A stretch of 64,000 nt of DNA from Ziziphus jujuba (GCF_031755915.1 NC_083379.1:2266001-2330000); one strand, 5' to 3'; counted from the first letter of the stretch, positions 31,374-44,770 are shown. Translations and numbers: made by a program. Notes: a model not told the origin generated them from the sequence alone.

Positions 31374-34300
31374 TTAAGTACCTGATGAACTGGAAGATTT
31401 AGTATATGAAGACTCTGGAGGGCATACAGAAGAGTCTGAGGGATCGACCGTACTTTCAAGATCAAGTAAGGGTTTTAGTCTTCTCTCAACCACATTGTTT
31501 TGTATGTCGATCTCCTCAAGAATCATAGATAACGCAGACTTACATGACTCCTCATCCCTAAATGCTAGGGTCCACCTCCCATCAACCAATGCTTTTGTCC
31601 TTGCTCTTCCGCCAGATTTAGCTGGATCTGCAAACGGTAAAGTGGATGGGCGGATCCGCAAGTGTAACCATCTTGAATGCTTATCATCGATTCTTGGCTG
31701 AAGTCAAAGATGAGAAAAAATATAGAAATTTGAGATGATACTGCATCATGGAAAAGCTAAAGATAGAGAATTAAAACAAAAGCAAGAGTTGTCATGGATA
31801 TTAGGTCATCCGGTTCTTGAGCAAGACAAATTCTGGAGAGGCGACATCTAAAGAATAATATACATATGAGCAACATTTTTTTGCTAAAGCAAACTGCATG
31901 ATTCATCCTACTAAATGTATATACATACATTGGAACCAGCCAAAGGTGCAGCAATACGAACAATTCCATAATGCTGCTTTAGTGGTAATTCTTCCGCTAG
32001 GACAACCCACCCAGATGTTCCCAAAGAGATTGGTAGGAAGTAGAAGTGTCGTTCTTTACCCCTCTCAAATGCAATTCTGCAAGATAGTGCATCAACTGCA
32101 TATGACAGCAACCAGAGTGATTTAAACACAACACTCAACACAAAGCTCTTACAATATAATATGTCTGAATAGCATGCCATAAATGAATCACCATCATTAT
32201 GGCCACTGGTATTTGTACTTAAAACGTCATTCTATTTTATGGTACACATACAAGCCAGATAGAAAACTGACCAAGTCTTAGCTCAGTGCCAGGTTTTGGA
32301 CCTGAAGCATCTAGACCAGCAGTTTTTGCACGGAAATTCTCTGAAATATCAGCTGGAGGATTGATAGGAGGTTGTTCAGGCAAAATTCTACCAAGAGAGA
32401 ATATGAGTAGTTGATGTAGAAGTACAAAAACCTAAAATAAAAGAGGAACAATTAGCGCTACAAAAATCAAACTTGTCAAAGAAATGATCAGTGGTAATAT
32501 AAATTATTACTTTTGTTATTAAGGTTCTTTATTTCCTTTCCCCCCTTTTTTTTTTCCCGCTTTCTTTTTCTTTTTAATTGTGATTCATGTACCAATAAGA
32601 AAAATAACCAAGCATAGAGTTAAAGAGCTATAGTGCCAATATCCAAAGCATTAAATAAGAGATTATAAAACATACCTTCACCAACTCACACATTCTTTCT
32701 CCAGCAGCAAATGATGATTCGCCTGGGAAAGTGCCTACAAGTATAACAGATATCAAATCAAAACTCTCCTAAACAAATCACTCCATACCCATTACGAAAT
32801 CTCTTTCCATTTTACACAAAATAATAATTAAAATAATAAAAACCAAAAGTATTTAATTAGAAAGCCACAACAGATCTCAATTTTCACCTTCTGAAGAAGA
32901 CATCTGAGACGACAACAGCATCCACTTAGGCTCTTTCCGTGGGGAAGAGGCTTCAATTGCTACAAGCAAGTTTGATTTCACAAACACATTACCAATTTTA
33001 ACAAATTCACAAAACCAAACGTGAGACTAATACCTCTTTTACACTTTTTCCACTCATCACAGAGGACTGTTATAAGTAGGTCAGGCCAGATTCCTTTAAT
33101 CTCCTGCCTAAGAGTACCAGCACAGTTATTGTATGAATCCTGCATAAAGGAGAAAAATAGCTTCAATTGATGTTACAACTACATTATGAAAAAAGAAAGC
33201 AACATTCATACTTAAATATCAGGAGAGAGGAGTAGAGGTATCACATTTAGTTTTTAGCAAATACATGAGCCACCATGTAATAAAACTAGAGGAGACTCAG
33301 GAGAGTATACTCATCAACATAATCAAATAACTACTTGTAAGAAATACAACTTACATTGAGCAACCTGAGATGATGACTGTTAAATTCTGCCTCACTATAA
33401 GGAAGTAACTGGCGCAAAAGCCAACCCCCATCCCACAATGTTTCTGCAGATATATTTGAACGGCAAAATAGACTAACCAGAGCATCAAGCACCTACAATT
33501 GCAAAAAAATTTGGACTACTTCACTTTACCTTGAACAAGATTCAAAAACGTTTTAAAATATAACAAGAAACTGAATCCCATAAAAAGAATGGAGTAATGG
33601 ACATGATCACTATGCACATTATTAAAGAATTCTCTTACTAGATGAGTACTTCAAACAATAAGAGAATAACAAGGTAAAAAGTTTACTAAGCACCAATAAG
33701 TGCAGGATCTTTCCACCTATTTTTATGCCTTGATTGCAGCCGAAGTTTCATAATTGAAAGAATAGTTAGGATGGAAAGCCCATTTCTATACAAGATTCCA
33801 TTTTTTAATTCTTTTGAAGAAAAATGGAACTTTTTATGCACAAAGTTAATTTTCCAAATTTTTTACGTACAAAATTGAGCTTGCCCTCCTCTTTTTTTTA
33901 TTTATTTTTTCCTAAATTTTTTATGTATGCCTCTAGGATCTGCAATTTTTTTTTTTTTTTTTTCCTATCCCACCGCTTCAATTTTTTTCCTATCTATGGA
34001 TCTTGCGTACCTCATCCTGGACTGATGTAATTTTCCATTTTTTCTAACTATATGTGATCTCTAGATAACTCATTAGCTTTCCAAAAAGGAGAGCTTGGTT
34101 TCAAATTAATATCGTTTTTATTTAATCATTCATAGTAAACTACAATTTTCATTGACAGGTCTAGGAAGTAGGAAGGCATGCCCCTCAACAGAAACCACAG
34201 GCATACACCTGATCAGCAACATCTGTCATACAGTGTCCTCCAGGAAAGGCAGTGGATTGAGGTTCGACTCCACTTTTAATTTGCTGGTTAACAACAATGT

Positions 34301-34765
34301 GCATCTTGACGTTCATATGCCATGAGCTCGAGCTAATGTTTATAGAAAACTACATACACAGAACTTGAAAGTACCTGAAATCTATGTTCTCGCGGGCTTG
34401 CTCCCACTTCAAGGAAAGAACACATCATTCCATACTTCTCCTGTTAGATAATGAAAGATGGGAAAAGATGAAAGGTTAACCAACATATCAAGATTTCATA
34501 ATAAAATACACACTGGATACAAGCTAAAATTTGCTCAGTAAAACAAGCAAGTCATGGAAACAAACACTGGATACAAGCTAAAATTTGCTTAGTAAAACAA
34601 GAAACTCATGGAAACAAATAAAATACCAAGCTTTTTAATAATCAACTTAACCAAAATATCATTATTAAAATAATTATTTTACTATGTGGGGAAAAAAAAA
34701 AAAATGAAGGGAGAAGTCATTGTATCCTTTGAGAAGTAACACTAATTTTTGAGCAGTAAATATGA

Positions 34766-34814
<49 letters not shown>

Positions 34815-37800
34815 GGGGGGGGGGAAATGCTACCTTAAGCTTTTGTTGATACCCGTCAAGCTCACTACCAATACCATCTCTAATTGAACTAGTTCCAGAA
34901 GAGAAAAGCTGCTCTTCACCTAAGCCTTCACCAACCAAAGCTTGCTGTAAAATACAAGAAGTAAAGCATTATATCCCATTAATCAAGACATACAACTATC
35001 ATATCAAAGAAGGAAACAGGCAATCTCCTAGGCTATTAAGGAATTTCATCATTTTCTTTTTTCCCACAAGAGAGATTATTTTCCCGTTTATTTATGATGA
35101 ATATTTTATCATGCATAAAGCTTCCTAATAAATAAAGTACTTCAGTCATTTTACAAATGAATATCATATTGAAAATAAAATTCAATTTAATAAACTGGGG
35201 GTTTGAACCCCAAAACTACTTGCACCAAGGTAGAAGCCCAATGATACCACCAAGCCTAATTTTCAAACAAACCTTGTCTGACCTACAGAATTCTTCATCT
35301 AGTCCAATATACTTTATATTCTAACCAAGCTGCCCAATAATAAGGGTGCCAACTAATACTTTAACAAGTATTGAAACACATCTTCAAGGTACTTAAGAGA
35401 AATGTTTGCAATATACCAGTAGAAGTTTCTTATGTTGCTTGCGTTGCGGAAGTATTCCAAGGGCATCCAGCATTGTTTCATCCAATTCTGCACAAATGTA
35501 TATATGATAAGAAACAGAAACATAAATGGAGCTGCTGACTAAGAAGCAGTGGTAATGAAAGCTTGAAGTTTAGTAGTATAACCTTTTGTTTGCAACAATG
35601 TAGCCAGGACACTCAAAGACCCTGAAACTTGTACTTCACTCCCACTTGTCACATAAGAAAGCAAAACCTCCCTAATTGTACCATAAACACCATTATTAAT
35701 AGCATACAGCAACATGAAGACAGATAACATCCATAACATTTACCAACTGAAACACAGACAAAACAGAGAGCATACCAACTAGCAAATGTAATCCTGTTCA
35801 CGATAGAACAATCATAAGAGTCGCAGTAAAGAATATAGAATACATAAACAAAACAAAACAAAACAAAATATAATAATGAAAACTTTTATTATGAAAATAC
35901 TAATAAAACATATACAATAACAACAAAAATACCACTAGCAATCACTGCCTTAATCAACCTAAACAAACACTTGCTATTAATGTGAATTAAAATCATGAAA
36001 CCATAAGCTTTAAGAAAATGAAGAACAGAGAATAGGAATGCTGATTTAAGAAAACATATCTTGCTTACTCATTCTAGAACTGCATCTTACCATCCTCAAA
36101 GAGCATGCTTTAAAATTTTCTTCAAACACATTATTTCTTTACAGAACCTAAACCGATATCTACAGATTATATGACCCTAAGCCTACTGAGGCTTGGACAT
36201 GTCAACATGAAACTAATGGAAACGAAGTAACCATGGAAGATCCCAGAAAAATGACCATAAATTAATAGCTTTCTAGCTTAAAAAACAAAAACACAAAAAC
36301 AAAACAAAACAAAAAACAAACAAAAAAAGGAGTTAAGCTTAAACAGCAATTGAACATTACACAAAACAAAAAGTGGGAAGAAACATTATTGTCATTCTTT
36401 TGCAAAAAACATAACCAATGTTAATAAAAGGTCATGACCCCACAAAAAAGAAAAAAAAGAAAAGTTGACAAAAGGTTGCCATTCTGCATTTCTTCTTTCT
36501 TTTTCCTTTATACTAACCACCATCGACATGTTATTATTAAAGACTAGCTCTTCTAGCACAAATTATACTAAAAGAGTCCAACTTAGATCACATAAGATCA
36601 GATGAAGAAAATTTGACGTTAGCTGTAAACTGTGTTACCTTAAAGCCAAATGTGAATCATGAAAACCATTTTCCATGACATCTACCAGAAGAACTTGCGA
36701 AGAGCTAGATGAGTTTGGATCATTAAACGTTAAGCTTCCAGCATTCCCTTTGTCAAGATTATTGTGATCAGCATTCCCTTCGGCAAGATTATTGTGCTGT
36801 TGGCTTTCATGCATAAAACCATTACCAGACATATAGCCATTGGGCTTAGCTCCACCCTTCAGTATAAAAGCCTCTAAGGGACAAAAGAGAGCCGCAGCAA
36901 TGGTATTTGCCAAATCTTTGATTTTAACTATGCGTAAAATGCAACAAAGTAAATACAAAGAAGTGACAGCAGCAATTTGCAGATCCTGGATTTTCAAGAT
37001 ACCAAATATCAATGAAAAAGATATCCTAACACATTTTTAAAAGCCTCATGCTCTGCATACTAGAAAAAAGAGAAAAAATAAGGTAAATAGCTGAACATTC
37101 ATACATTGACAACTTTTGTTGCAAGAGAAGGAAGAAGCAATGGGAATATCAAAAGCTGCAAAACATTGTCTGTTATTAACCTCCCAACATCCGGGATGCC
37201 AGCAGAAACTACATCACTAAAATAGTAGAGATTGTCCTCAATTTCATCCACAGCAGCAAGAATTGACGATGTTGTCTGTGCACCAGGATCTCTGTCCCAA
37301 AAACCAAATAAAATATTTTAGGAAAAATAAAACATTTTGCTCACAGCCAAAATCAGAAAATTTTAACTCTTACTTCATAGAGTCAGAGACCAATCTGCTC
37401 AATTCAATACACTGCTCTCGGAAAAAAGTAACCAGGTTTGAAAAATAATCTGCATGAGGGGTGCTGGTGACATATCTGTTTACACAATCATCTCCAACTG
37501 GAAAATAAAAAGGAAAGTACAATTTAATATGCAAGTACAATTTAAAATGAATCACACAATGAAAATTGCACTTAGGAAGATAGACAATGAGAGAAGAAAG
37601 AGTGAAGACAAAGAAGATGATAAGAATGGGTACAACTTGGAACTCACCATGGTATACATTAAGTGTCAAAGCACGTACTGCAGTTCGAACCATTTTCTCC
37701 TCATGAAAAGCAAATCTTATTGCCTCATCATATAATGGAAATGAAACTACATCATCCTACATGCAGCAATGGCGGATAAAGAAAACATAGATTAACACAT

Positions 37801-40800
37801 TAAAATCATACGACCAAAAAATTCAAAAAAAAAAAACACTTTTGCAAGAATAGCAATACTTGGGAATGGTGCCAATGGTGTGTGAACTGAACTAAATCTT
37901 GTAGAGAATTATCTAAGTTTTCAAGGGTGTTATTATAAGTCTAGGAATTTCTTTTAATCATAAGAGTCTTGAGTCTTAAATTAGTCCTTTTGGGGTTTAA
38001 TACTAAATGCTGGTGTCCTACTAATAGTGTGAAAAGCTAAAGTTTGAACTTCTATAGATATGTCCCTTTGAATACAAAGAATTCAAACTTTGAAGGTGGA
38101 ATATTTAGTTTTCAGCATCTTGCAGCAACTTTTCCTAGTATTTATCTCTCTTTTTTTCTACATGCGTACTTATTATGTTTCTTTTCTTCTTCCCAAAAAT
38201 TCTCCGCATATTGTTAGTAATTCTTCACGCTGCTGCTTCACTTTATTAACCATAATTAACCTTTATTTTCTTTTTTCATAAAACCTTAATTTCACAACTA
38301 AACTGTTTCTTCTTGGAAATGTTACTCAATCAGCCAAAACCCTTAAATACATGCATATGAGAGTCAATAATTTCTGGCAGCATGGTTCTCTCCTCACCTA
38401 TCAACTGTTACAACTGCTCCCAATTAATTGACATAACATGAGGCATAAACATCTACATCCAAAAGCAGTAATTACTCGATCGCCCTCTTAACGCCCTAGT
38501 GACTAGGAAAACCAAGCAAGTTTAGATTTGGCTACGAAGGTGGCATTTTACATCTTCCTTGAATTTACAAGCAACTTTTAGTATGAAGCACATCGAAGTG
38601 AATTTACATACAAAGAATTGTAAGCATAATCATACAATACACAAAGAAAAGTAGCAAAAATTTAAGATAACTTACATTTTCAGTCTTTACAAGCAGCGAA
38701 ATTGTATTCTTATCTAGCTTTCCACTTACTGCTCTGCACAAACCACAGATGTGCAATCATAAAAGCTTAGTCAGAAAAATATGTTCAGTAATTATAATGA
38801 TAGCAGATAAAGGATACACATTGAGAAAAACATAATTACCAGAAAGGACAACTAAAATAACTACAGACAAACCTTAAGAAGGATATGTAGTAAGATAATA
38901 GCTCTTCATTTCGGAAGTCAAACGAATAAGTTATCAAGTAGTTCATATGTTCATTGCTAAACATATAATCTGCAAAATTCATGATAGGAAGGATCATCAA
39001 ATCCATCAAACAAAGTTATACCCAATAGAAGAAATTATATCAACTGAAATTTCAGATTCTTTCTCTCAAAACCAACTTACATATAGCATGCTCATTTTTT
39101 AGGTTCTGGATCATAATGCTTATTGTCTGCAATAACTGAAGCGAAACAGCGACAGTCCTGCTAATCTTCAGTATACGTACAAACTCCCCCATAACTTGCT
39201 TCTCCATGAAATACCTGCCAATACAAGGACTACATAAAATGCTGACGGCAAACCCTGTACATCAAGACAGTAAACAATGAGAAATCTCACTCGAAAAAGC
39301 CTGAATTATGTTGGTCGCCATATGTTATCAACTCCGCAATTGATCGCAGTGCTTCAATAACAAAATCCTTCATGGAAAAAACCACAATTTGAGAGTATTA
39401 GATACACCCAGAAAAAAAAAAGGATAAGTATATGAAGATAAAGTAGGAATTGTAAAATAAGATTAACTACCTTGTTAACCTCGTTAACAATTTGGATCTT
39501 AACCAGCTGATCAGTTAAATACCTGCATTCAGCAACACCATAAAAAGTCCAGTAAGCAGAAGTCAAGTGAAGCAATACAACCAATTGTTGCATACCACAC
39601 ATATCAATCAAGTTCAAAACACCACCAGTCCAGTAATGACTTGAAGCTCCTGAAACTAAAAGCACCATCCTGGGAAGGTGAAGTAGCTAACAAAAATATA
39701 AAACCACCAGCAGAACTTTAAGTTTGAAATTTTTCTTGGGAAAATATAATACAATAATTTATAAAATTATACATCTCCATAGTTAGCCTTGGCTAACACT
39801 CAACAAAGCCTAAGCTTAAATACATATGAACCAGATTGATGTATCAGAGGCATGCTTTGGAGTAAATTTGTGGTTTTGCTCTTTTCATATTATCTTTAAA
39901 AAATAATAATTAAAAGAAAAATGCAATCGTCCCTATAAACCAGTGGTCTAAGGAATTACTAGGTCAAGACTGAAATAACCTTCTTAAATTAACCACCAAT
40001 CAAACAGTTAATCTGCGTTTAAACAATAACCTACACATATCGAATCTGATAAATGATAAAAGAATTCAGGCTGGTAAATATTTAAACAAAAATTACCACA
40101 ATTACTTACCAGATGAATAATTCTTGAGATGTTCTAACCCCTCAGAAAAAGATTTTTTTTCTCTCTTCTGTTTTTTATTTCTTTGCTTTCATACAAGCAC
40201 AGCTTATTGCAAAACTAAAAATATTAATTGTTGTGACATAAGTCAAACTTGTTGGCCTTTCTTTTTCGCCTTAAAATGTAGTCTTTATCAAAGACTAATA
40301 AAATTAAATTGGAGCTTAAATGAGTTTGAAATGGGAACTTATCAGAATTCCGTAGGAACCAATGTCCAAAACCATCCATAACCAATGTCCAATGTCCATA
40401 AAAATATCTTTGGCTAAGCTATTTGCCAATCGCTAAGACAGCAAGTCACTAAAATTCACTGCTTAAACTAAGTCACTAACTAAAAGCTCTAATCTTATTC
40501 CTTTCCCATATATTTTCAAGAACAAAATTCAAAACTAGCGTCGGTGCATATCAACTATCCAGAAATTAGCTTATCATTCAACGACCAAAAGTTACAAAAT
40601 AACAACAACAACAAATGAACAAAATAACTGACTCTGATCATTTCTTTTTATTCTAATTTTTTTTTTTTCCCCTAATGAAAATTAGACTTCAACAACTCGA
40701 AAACACAAAATTCCAATACTCTAGCACACTTAGGTTGATGATAGCCATAGTTACCCTGGTTAAACAAATTAGCTAGTTTTAAAAAAAATAATAATAATAA

Positions 40801-40929
40801 TAAAATATCGAAAATAAAAAGTTAAAAATTCGAATTAAATTGAGCAATGATAATGTCACAGGTATAGTTAACGAACCTGAGCTCGTCCAAAGAGAAACGG
40901 TCCCTGGATCTCCAAAACGAGAACCACAT
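31374..40929 (-). CDS. GFS9: GFS9/TT9, CLEC16A-like membrane-trafficking protein (FPL domain)
   Basis: This is the plant CLEC16A homologue, a peripheral Golgi-associated factor needed for vacuolar protein transport and seed-coat flavonoid deposition in Arabidopsis. Twenty-one exons in transcript order: 40929-40877, 39522-39471, 39367-39291, 39214-39081, 38969-38873, 38733-38676, 37756-37648, 37497-37374, 37291-37105, 36985-36639, 35671-35583, 35487-35417, 34944-34834, 34440-34375, 33492-33355, 33139-33034, 32959-32888, 32734-32676, 32431-32272, 32095-31929 and 31697-31374. They total 2601 nt and 866 residues with no frame break. The protein starts MWFSFWRSRDRFSLDELRYL. The FPL domain (about residues 36-194) includes DFVIEALRSIAELITYGDQH, YFMEKQVMGEFVRIL and KMVRTAVRALTLNVYHV. 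The C-terminus is Ser-rich. Exon 10 encodes an Asn-rich imperfect repeat (HNNLAEGNAD, HNNLDKGNAG). Confidence 0.93.
34510..34617. repeat. 54-bp tandem duplication in a GFS9 intron
   Basis: Two adjacent copies of a 54-bp unit starting ACACTGGATACAAGCTAAAA lie at 34510-34563 and 34564-34617. They differ at only a few positions, which indicates a recent duplication. It lies in the intron between exons 13 and 14. Confidence 0.9.
34768..34824. repeat. (GA)n plus G21 tract inside a GFS9 intron
   Basis: On the plus strand an (AG)n run of about 17 units ends in 21 uninterrupted G (34804-34824). On the gene strand this reads C21 then (TC)n. It begins only nine intronic bases downstream of the exon 13 donor at 34833. 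Confidence 0.9.
35197..35260 (-). repeat. Candidate tRNA-derived SINE fragment in a GFS9 intron
   Basis: Read on the minus strand, a box A-like TTGGTGGTATCATTGG (35253-35238) is followed 28 bases later by GGTTCAAACC (35209-35200), a near-perfect Pol III box B. The spacing suits a tRNA-like promoter, and the surrounding intron is otherwise AT-rich. It cannot fold as a tRNA, so a SINE head is the best reading. I could not define its 3' tail or target duplication. Confidence 0.4.
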
Positions 40930-40937
40930 GGTTTTCT

Positions 40938-40976
<39 letters not shown>

Positions 40977-41240
40977 GGGGAAAAAAAGAAAAAAATCAAA
41001 GCAGCAGCTCAGTAAAATTCATCCTCGGTCTTCCATCCAAATTGGAATAATTAATTTTTCAATTCCAATTGGAAAAAAAGATCAATAGCGGTTGCAGCCA
41101 CGAAACGCAGCGTTTCCTTCGCATCAGAGATTTTCGGAACGGCTTTCCGAGAAACTTTCTGAATGCGGTCCGAATCTGATCACCCGGTACAAGCCTGGGA
41201 ATGGATTTTAGTTCTGAGAGAGAAGCTCGTCTTGATCGGG
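40930..41240 (-). promoter_or_regulatory. 5' leader and proximal promoter of GFS9
   Basis: Upstream of the ATG (complement of 40927-40929) the gene strand carries GAGGAAGAAAACC, preceded by a run of 33 A (40943-40975) and then CCCCC. Further out (41090-41180) the composition is less AT-rich, with an imperfect palindrome around GGCTTTCCGAGAAACTTTC. No certain TATA box is visible, and a leader intron cannot be excluded. Confidence 0.35.
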
Positions 41241-41708
41241 CAAGCTCTTTCCTTTTTTTTTTTTTTTTTTTTTAATCTCCAGAAAAATAAAATTAAAAAT
41301 AAATTAAAAAATAAAGAAAAATAATAATAATGATAATGTGACAGTTTGGAAGAATGGGCTTTTGCCAAAGATGCAGGGGGGGTCTTTTTCATGAACACTT
41401 GTAGATGCTGATGCCTAAATGCTGTTGCTGTGATTCTGAGTCGGTTGGTAGTCCAATCGGGGCTTTTTGGCCCATTTAAGTTGGGCCACATGATTAAACC
41501 CCGATTCGTAAGTAGAAAGTTTGGGCCACGTTATTCTGTTTGTAGTGGGTCATATTTCGGCTTTACTAATAAAATATATATGAACAAATAAATGTAAGCC
41601 CAAACTCTTTCTGTCTCAAAGAGACAAAACAAGAAATTAATAAAATTATACCCGTTAATTATTTAATAGAAAATAATAAAATGCTAATTATTTAATATAC
41701 AAATATTA

Positions 41709-41748
41709 GATGAGTATACCCGTTATCTGATGAGTATACCCGTTATCT
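41709..41748. repeat. 20-bp tandem duplication
   Basis: GATGAGTATACCCGTTATCT occurs twice back to back with no mismatch. A related TATACCCGTTA also occurs about 60 bases upstream. Confidence 0.9.
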
Positions 41749-41951
41749 TATCCATCAAAATTGAATTAATGAAAAACTAATCACTATTTTAAATAAGATT
41801 GTTTGGGTAGATGAGCATTCAATATTAATTTTGCTCTCTTATTTGTAATTTTTGTAACGATCAGAAAAGAGGCGAGTCGGCTAATTCCTGATCCATAGCC
41901 AAGCTGGCTTTTTTGCTTGCTTAGTCTTTTATTTTTTATTTATTTATTTAT

Positions 41952-42026
41952 TTTTTTTTTTTTTTTGGTTATGAACTCGCCCATCCTTGGCGCAAGTAGT
42001 GGCTCTCGACCACCAAACCATAATCT
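41952..42026 (-). repeat. Candidate SINE-like element with A tail
   Basis: On the minus strand, TTTGGTGGTCGAGAGCC (42017-42001) resembles a Pol III box A. GAGTTCATAACC (41978-41967) resembles a degenerate box B. The unit then passes straight into an A tract (41966-41952) followed by AAATAAATA units. Order and tail fit a short retroposed SINE, but it is far shorter than usual plant SINEs. It may be a truncated copy. Confidence 0.35.
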
Positions 42027-43282
42027 TTTTCATAAATAAAAAAAATAAAAAAATAAAAATAGAAATTTGTTTGTAGTTCAGAGCTAATACACCTTCTTCT
42101 TCTTCTTTTTTTTTTTTTTTAATGAAGTAAACTTTAGTACCTTAATGTTTTCAGTCCATAATTAATATTCTTTTATGGTACTTTGGTAATTTGAGTGCAT
42201 TGTCTATTTGAATTATTTTCTATGCTTTAATCATATAGTTCCCACTTTAACGGCCACTATATATACAGATATTAATGTTTCTACAAATTTCATTTTTCAC
42301 GAACCTTTTCAATTTATTCTACAACCGCCCACTAGCTAAGATTGAAGTAATTATCAAAATACCCTAATAGAGACTATCTAAAGAAGTAAAGATGACTTTT
42401 ATTTTTTATTTTTTTAAAAAAAAAAGGAAGTGAAGATATCATAATTAAGGTTTAAAAACACAAGTTCTAATAAGATGACAATTCGTTTGTTGCTTAAATA
42501 TTGTTTCGGGGAATCTTCATGTTATATAAGGATAATTATCACATAAAAGTTCCCAAATAAGGGGAGAAAAATAGTACTTTCAGAGTGCATAGTCTCTATT
42601 CACAAGAATGCTTGTACCAAAAAAAAAAAATGCATGTAAATTTCATATGTGAATTCCATATAATGTGAATGGGGAGCATATTTTAAATTAGCAAAACTTT
42701 ATCGTGCTTAAGAATTTTTTTCCTTTGGTGGACCTCGTTTGAACTTTTTTATTACTTTATTTTGGATGTGATTTTAACTTTTTGTTTGTTGGGCATTTTT
42801 CATGTGTGGATATGGATGCATCAGCCCAATTTACTTTACGTGATGAGTTGGAGCTCAGAGCCTAAAAAGTACGGACTCCGATGGATGATTCTCGAAACAT
42901 CATCATCGAAAGTCAAAATAATTTGATTCCAAAAGATCCCATTATAAAAGAAAAATAACTCCTTTAATTTCAGGGAAAAAAGAAAAAAAAAAAAAAAAAG
43001 GAAGAAAAGAAAAATGACACCGAAAGATATAATTCTGATGTTGGTATAAATTAATTAACATTGAAATCCATAAGAGAGAAAAAAAAAAAAAAAAAAAAAA
43101 AAAGAGAGATAGAAAGAAAGTACTCTTGAAATATAATAATATATAACAAATTAAGGAATAAATCTATCGTCAACATGGCATCAATAAAAAAATAGTAATT
43201 TTTTTATTTAATTACTCGTTTTAATGTGCTCATAGTATCGGATGTTTCATTTACCAAATGTTTTTATTTATTGTAATGCCAT

Positions 43283-44739
43283 ATGAAGCCCATAAGTAAT
43301 TCTAACATATTTAACCCTTGGGTTCTTGGAATCCTTAATAATGGTCCGGTGGCGAAGGAGAAAGTGGATACTTCAGCCTGGAGAAGAGTTTTCAAAACCT
43401 GGGACTTTAACACCCAGGTCTGGAACGAGAACCTAGTTCATGGATTGTGTACTGCAGAATCGGCGCAGGCTATTTTTAGTATTGAATGGCCACGCATCCA
43501 GTGTAGAGACAAGCTTATATGGCTAGGGAACAAGGAAGGACGATTCTCGGTGAAAAGATGTTATGAGCTTCTCTACAGGAACATAAGGTCGAGTGAAAGC
43601 AATGGAATTTGGAAAAGACTCTGGAAGCTCAGAATTCACGAACGCTTAAAGCTTTTTCTATGGCGTATCCTGTCGAATGCCATCCCCACACAGGCCTTAC
43701 TATCCATCAGAGTCAGACATGGTGACAAGAAATGTGTTTTGTGTGATGCTGAGGAGGAAACATCTCAACATATATATTCAAGTAGTGCCATAGCATCAGA
43801 AGACTTGCTTTTGCTAGCGAATGGGGATGCAAACTCGGCTGCTGGAGGGTTTCGAACATGGAGGAATTAGTGGAGTCTGTATCAACCCGAAACTGGAGGC
43901 TTGCTTGCAAAACATGGAATGCAAAGAAATAACTATTTTCATCTCTTCCTTAATGTATTTCTCGTAGAACTGCAGAAATAAAAGGCTTTTTAAGGGTCTG
44001 GGATCCTTTTCTGATGAAGTTGTCTGCTTTACCGCTTGGTGGAGGATTTCTTGTCGGTTTCAAAAGACACTAAAAACCCTACCCAAAATATCAAGGATTC
44101 TTAGAAACCACCCCCTGAAGGCTGGTGAAAGATAAACTCTGATGCTGCATTCATTAATAGACAGGCAAGAATTGCCTTTACGATTAGGGACTGGAGAGGA
44201 AAGCCACTTTTTCTGGCTTCTAAACAAATCAACTCCAACTTCGCTTTGGAAGCAGAGCTGGAAGCCGTGAGTTGAGCGGCAACAGTGGCAAATGAACGCA
44301 GGTGGGACAGACTTATTTGGGTGATAAACTCTACCGAAGTGGCCAATGGAATTTCAAGCTCTGAAGACCCTCCAGGTTGGAATACCATATATGTGCTCCT
44401 TCACCTTCGATCCTTATTTGGAAAAAATAATTGGAAGATGGGTTGGAATTCTAGAGACACAAATGGACTCGCTGACTGCATGACCAACAAAGTTCTGCAT
44501 GCAGACGTTTATTTTGATTTAAATTCTTGTAATTTTAATTCCGCTCCAAGAGATGTTTTAGACATTGTGACTTCTAAGATGCTTAGCATGAGTTTGGCTT
44601 TGTAATCCTCCTTTGCTAGAGGTTTTTTGTGCGTTTTGCATTGAATTTTCAAAAGCATGTTTAACCTAAAATCAATATATAAACCATGAGCTCCCACGCG
44701 AGTCTGGGCGAGAAGTGGATGCCTGGGGGCATAGAAAAA

Positions 44740-44770
<31 letters not shown>

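Larger units (their letters stand above)
41241..43282. other. Intergenic region between GFS9 and the LINE relic
   Basis: This is AT-rich DNA with several A/T homopolymers (41258-41272, 43079-43103), a 20-bp tandem duplication at 41709-41748 and a candidate SINE at 41952-42026. I see no coding region. Confidence 0.6.

Noticed and set aside
34250..34280. GGTTCGACTCC, a perfect tRNA-type box B in a GFS9 intron (+ strand)
   Set aside because: No box A at suitable distance and no cloverleaf, so a chance match is likely.
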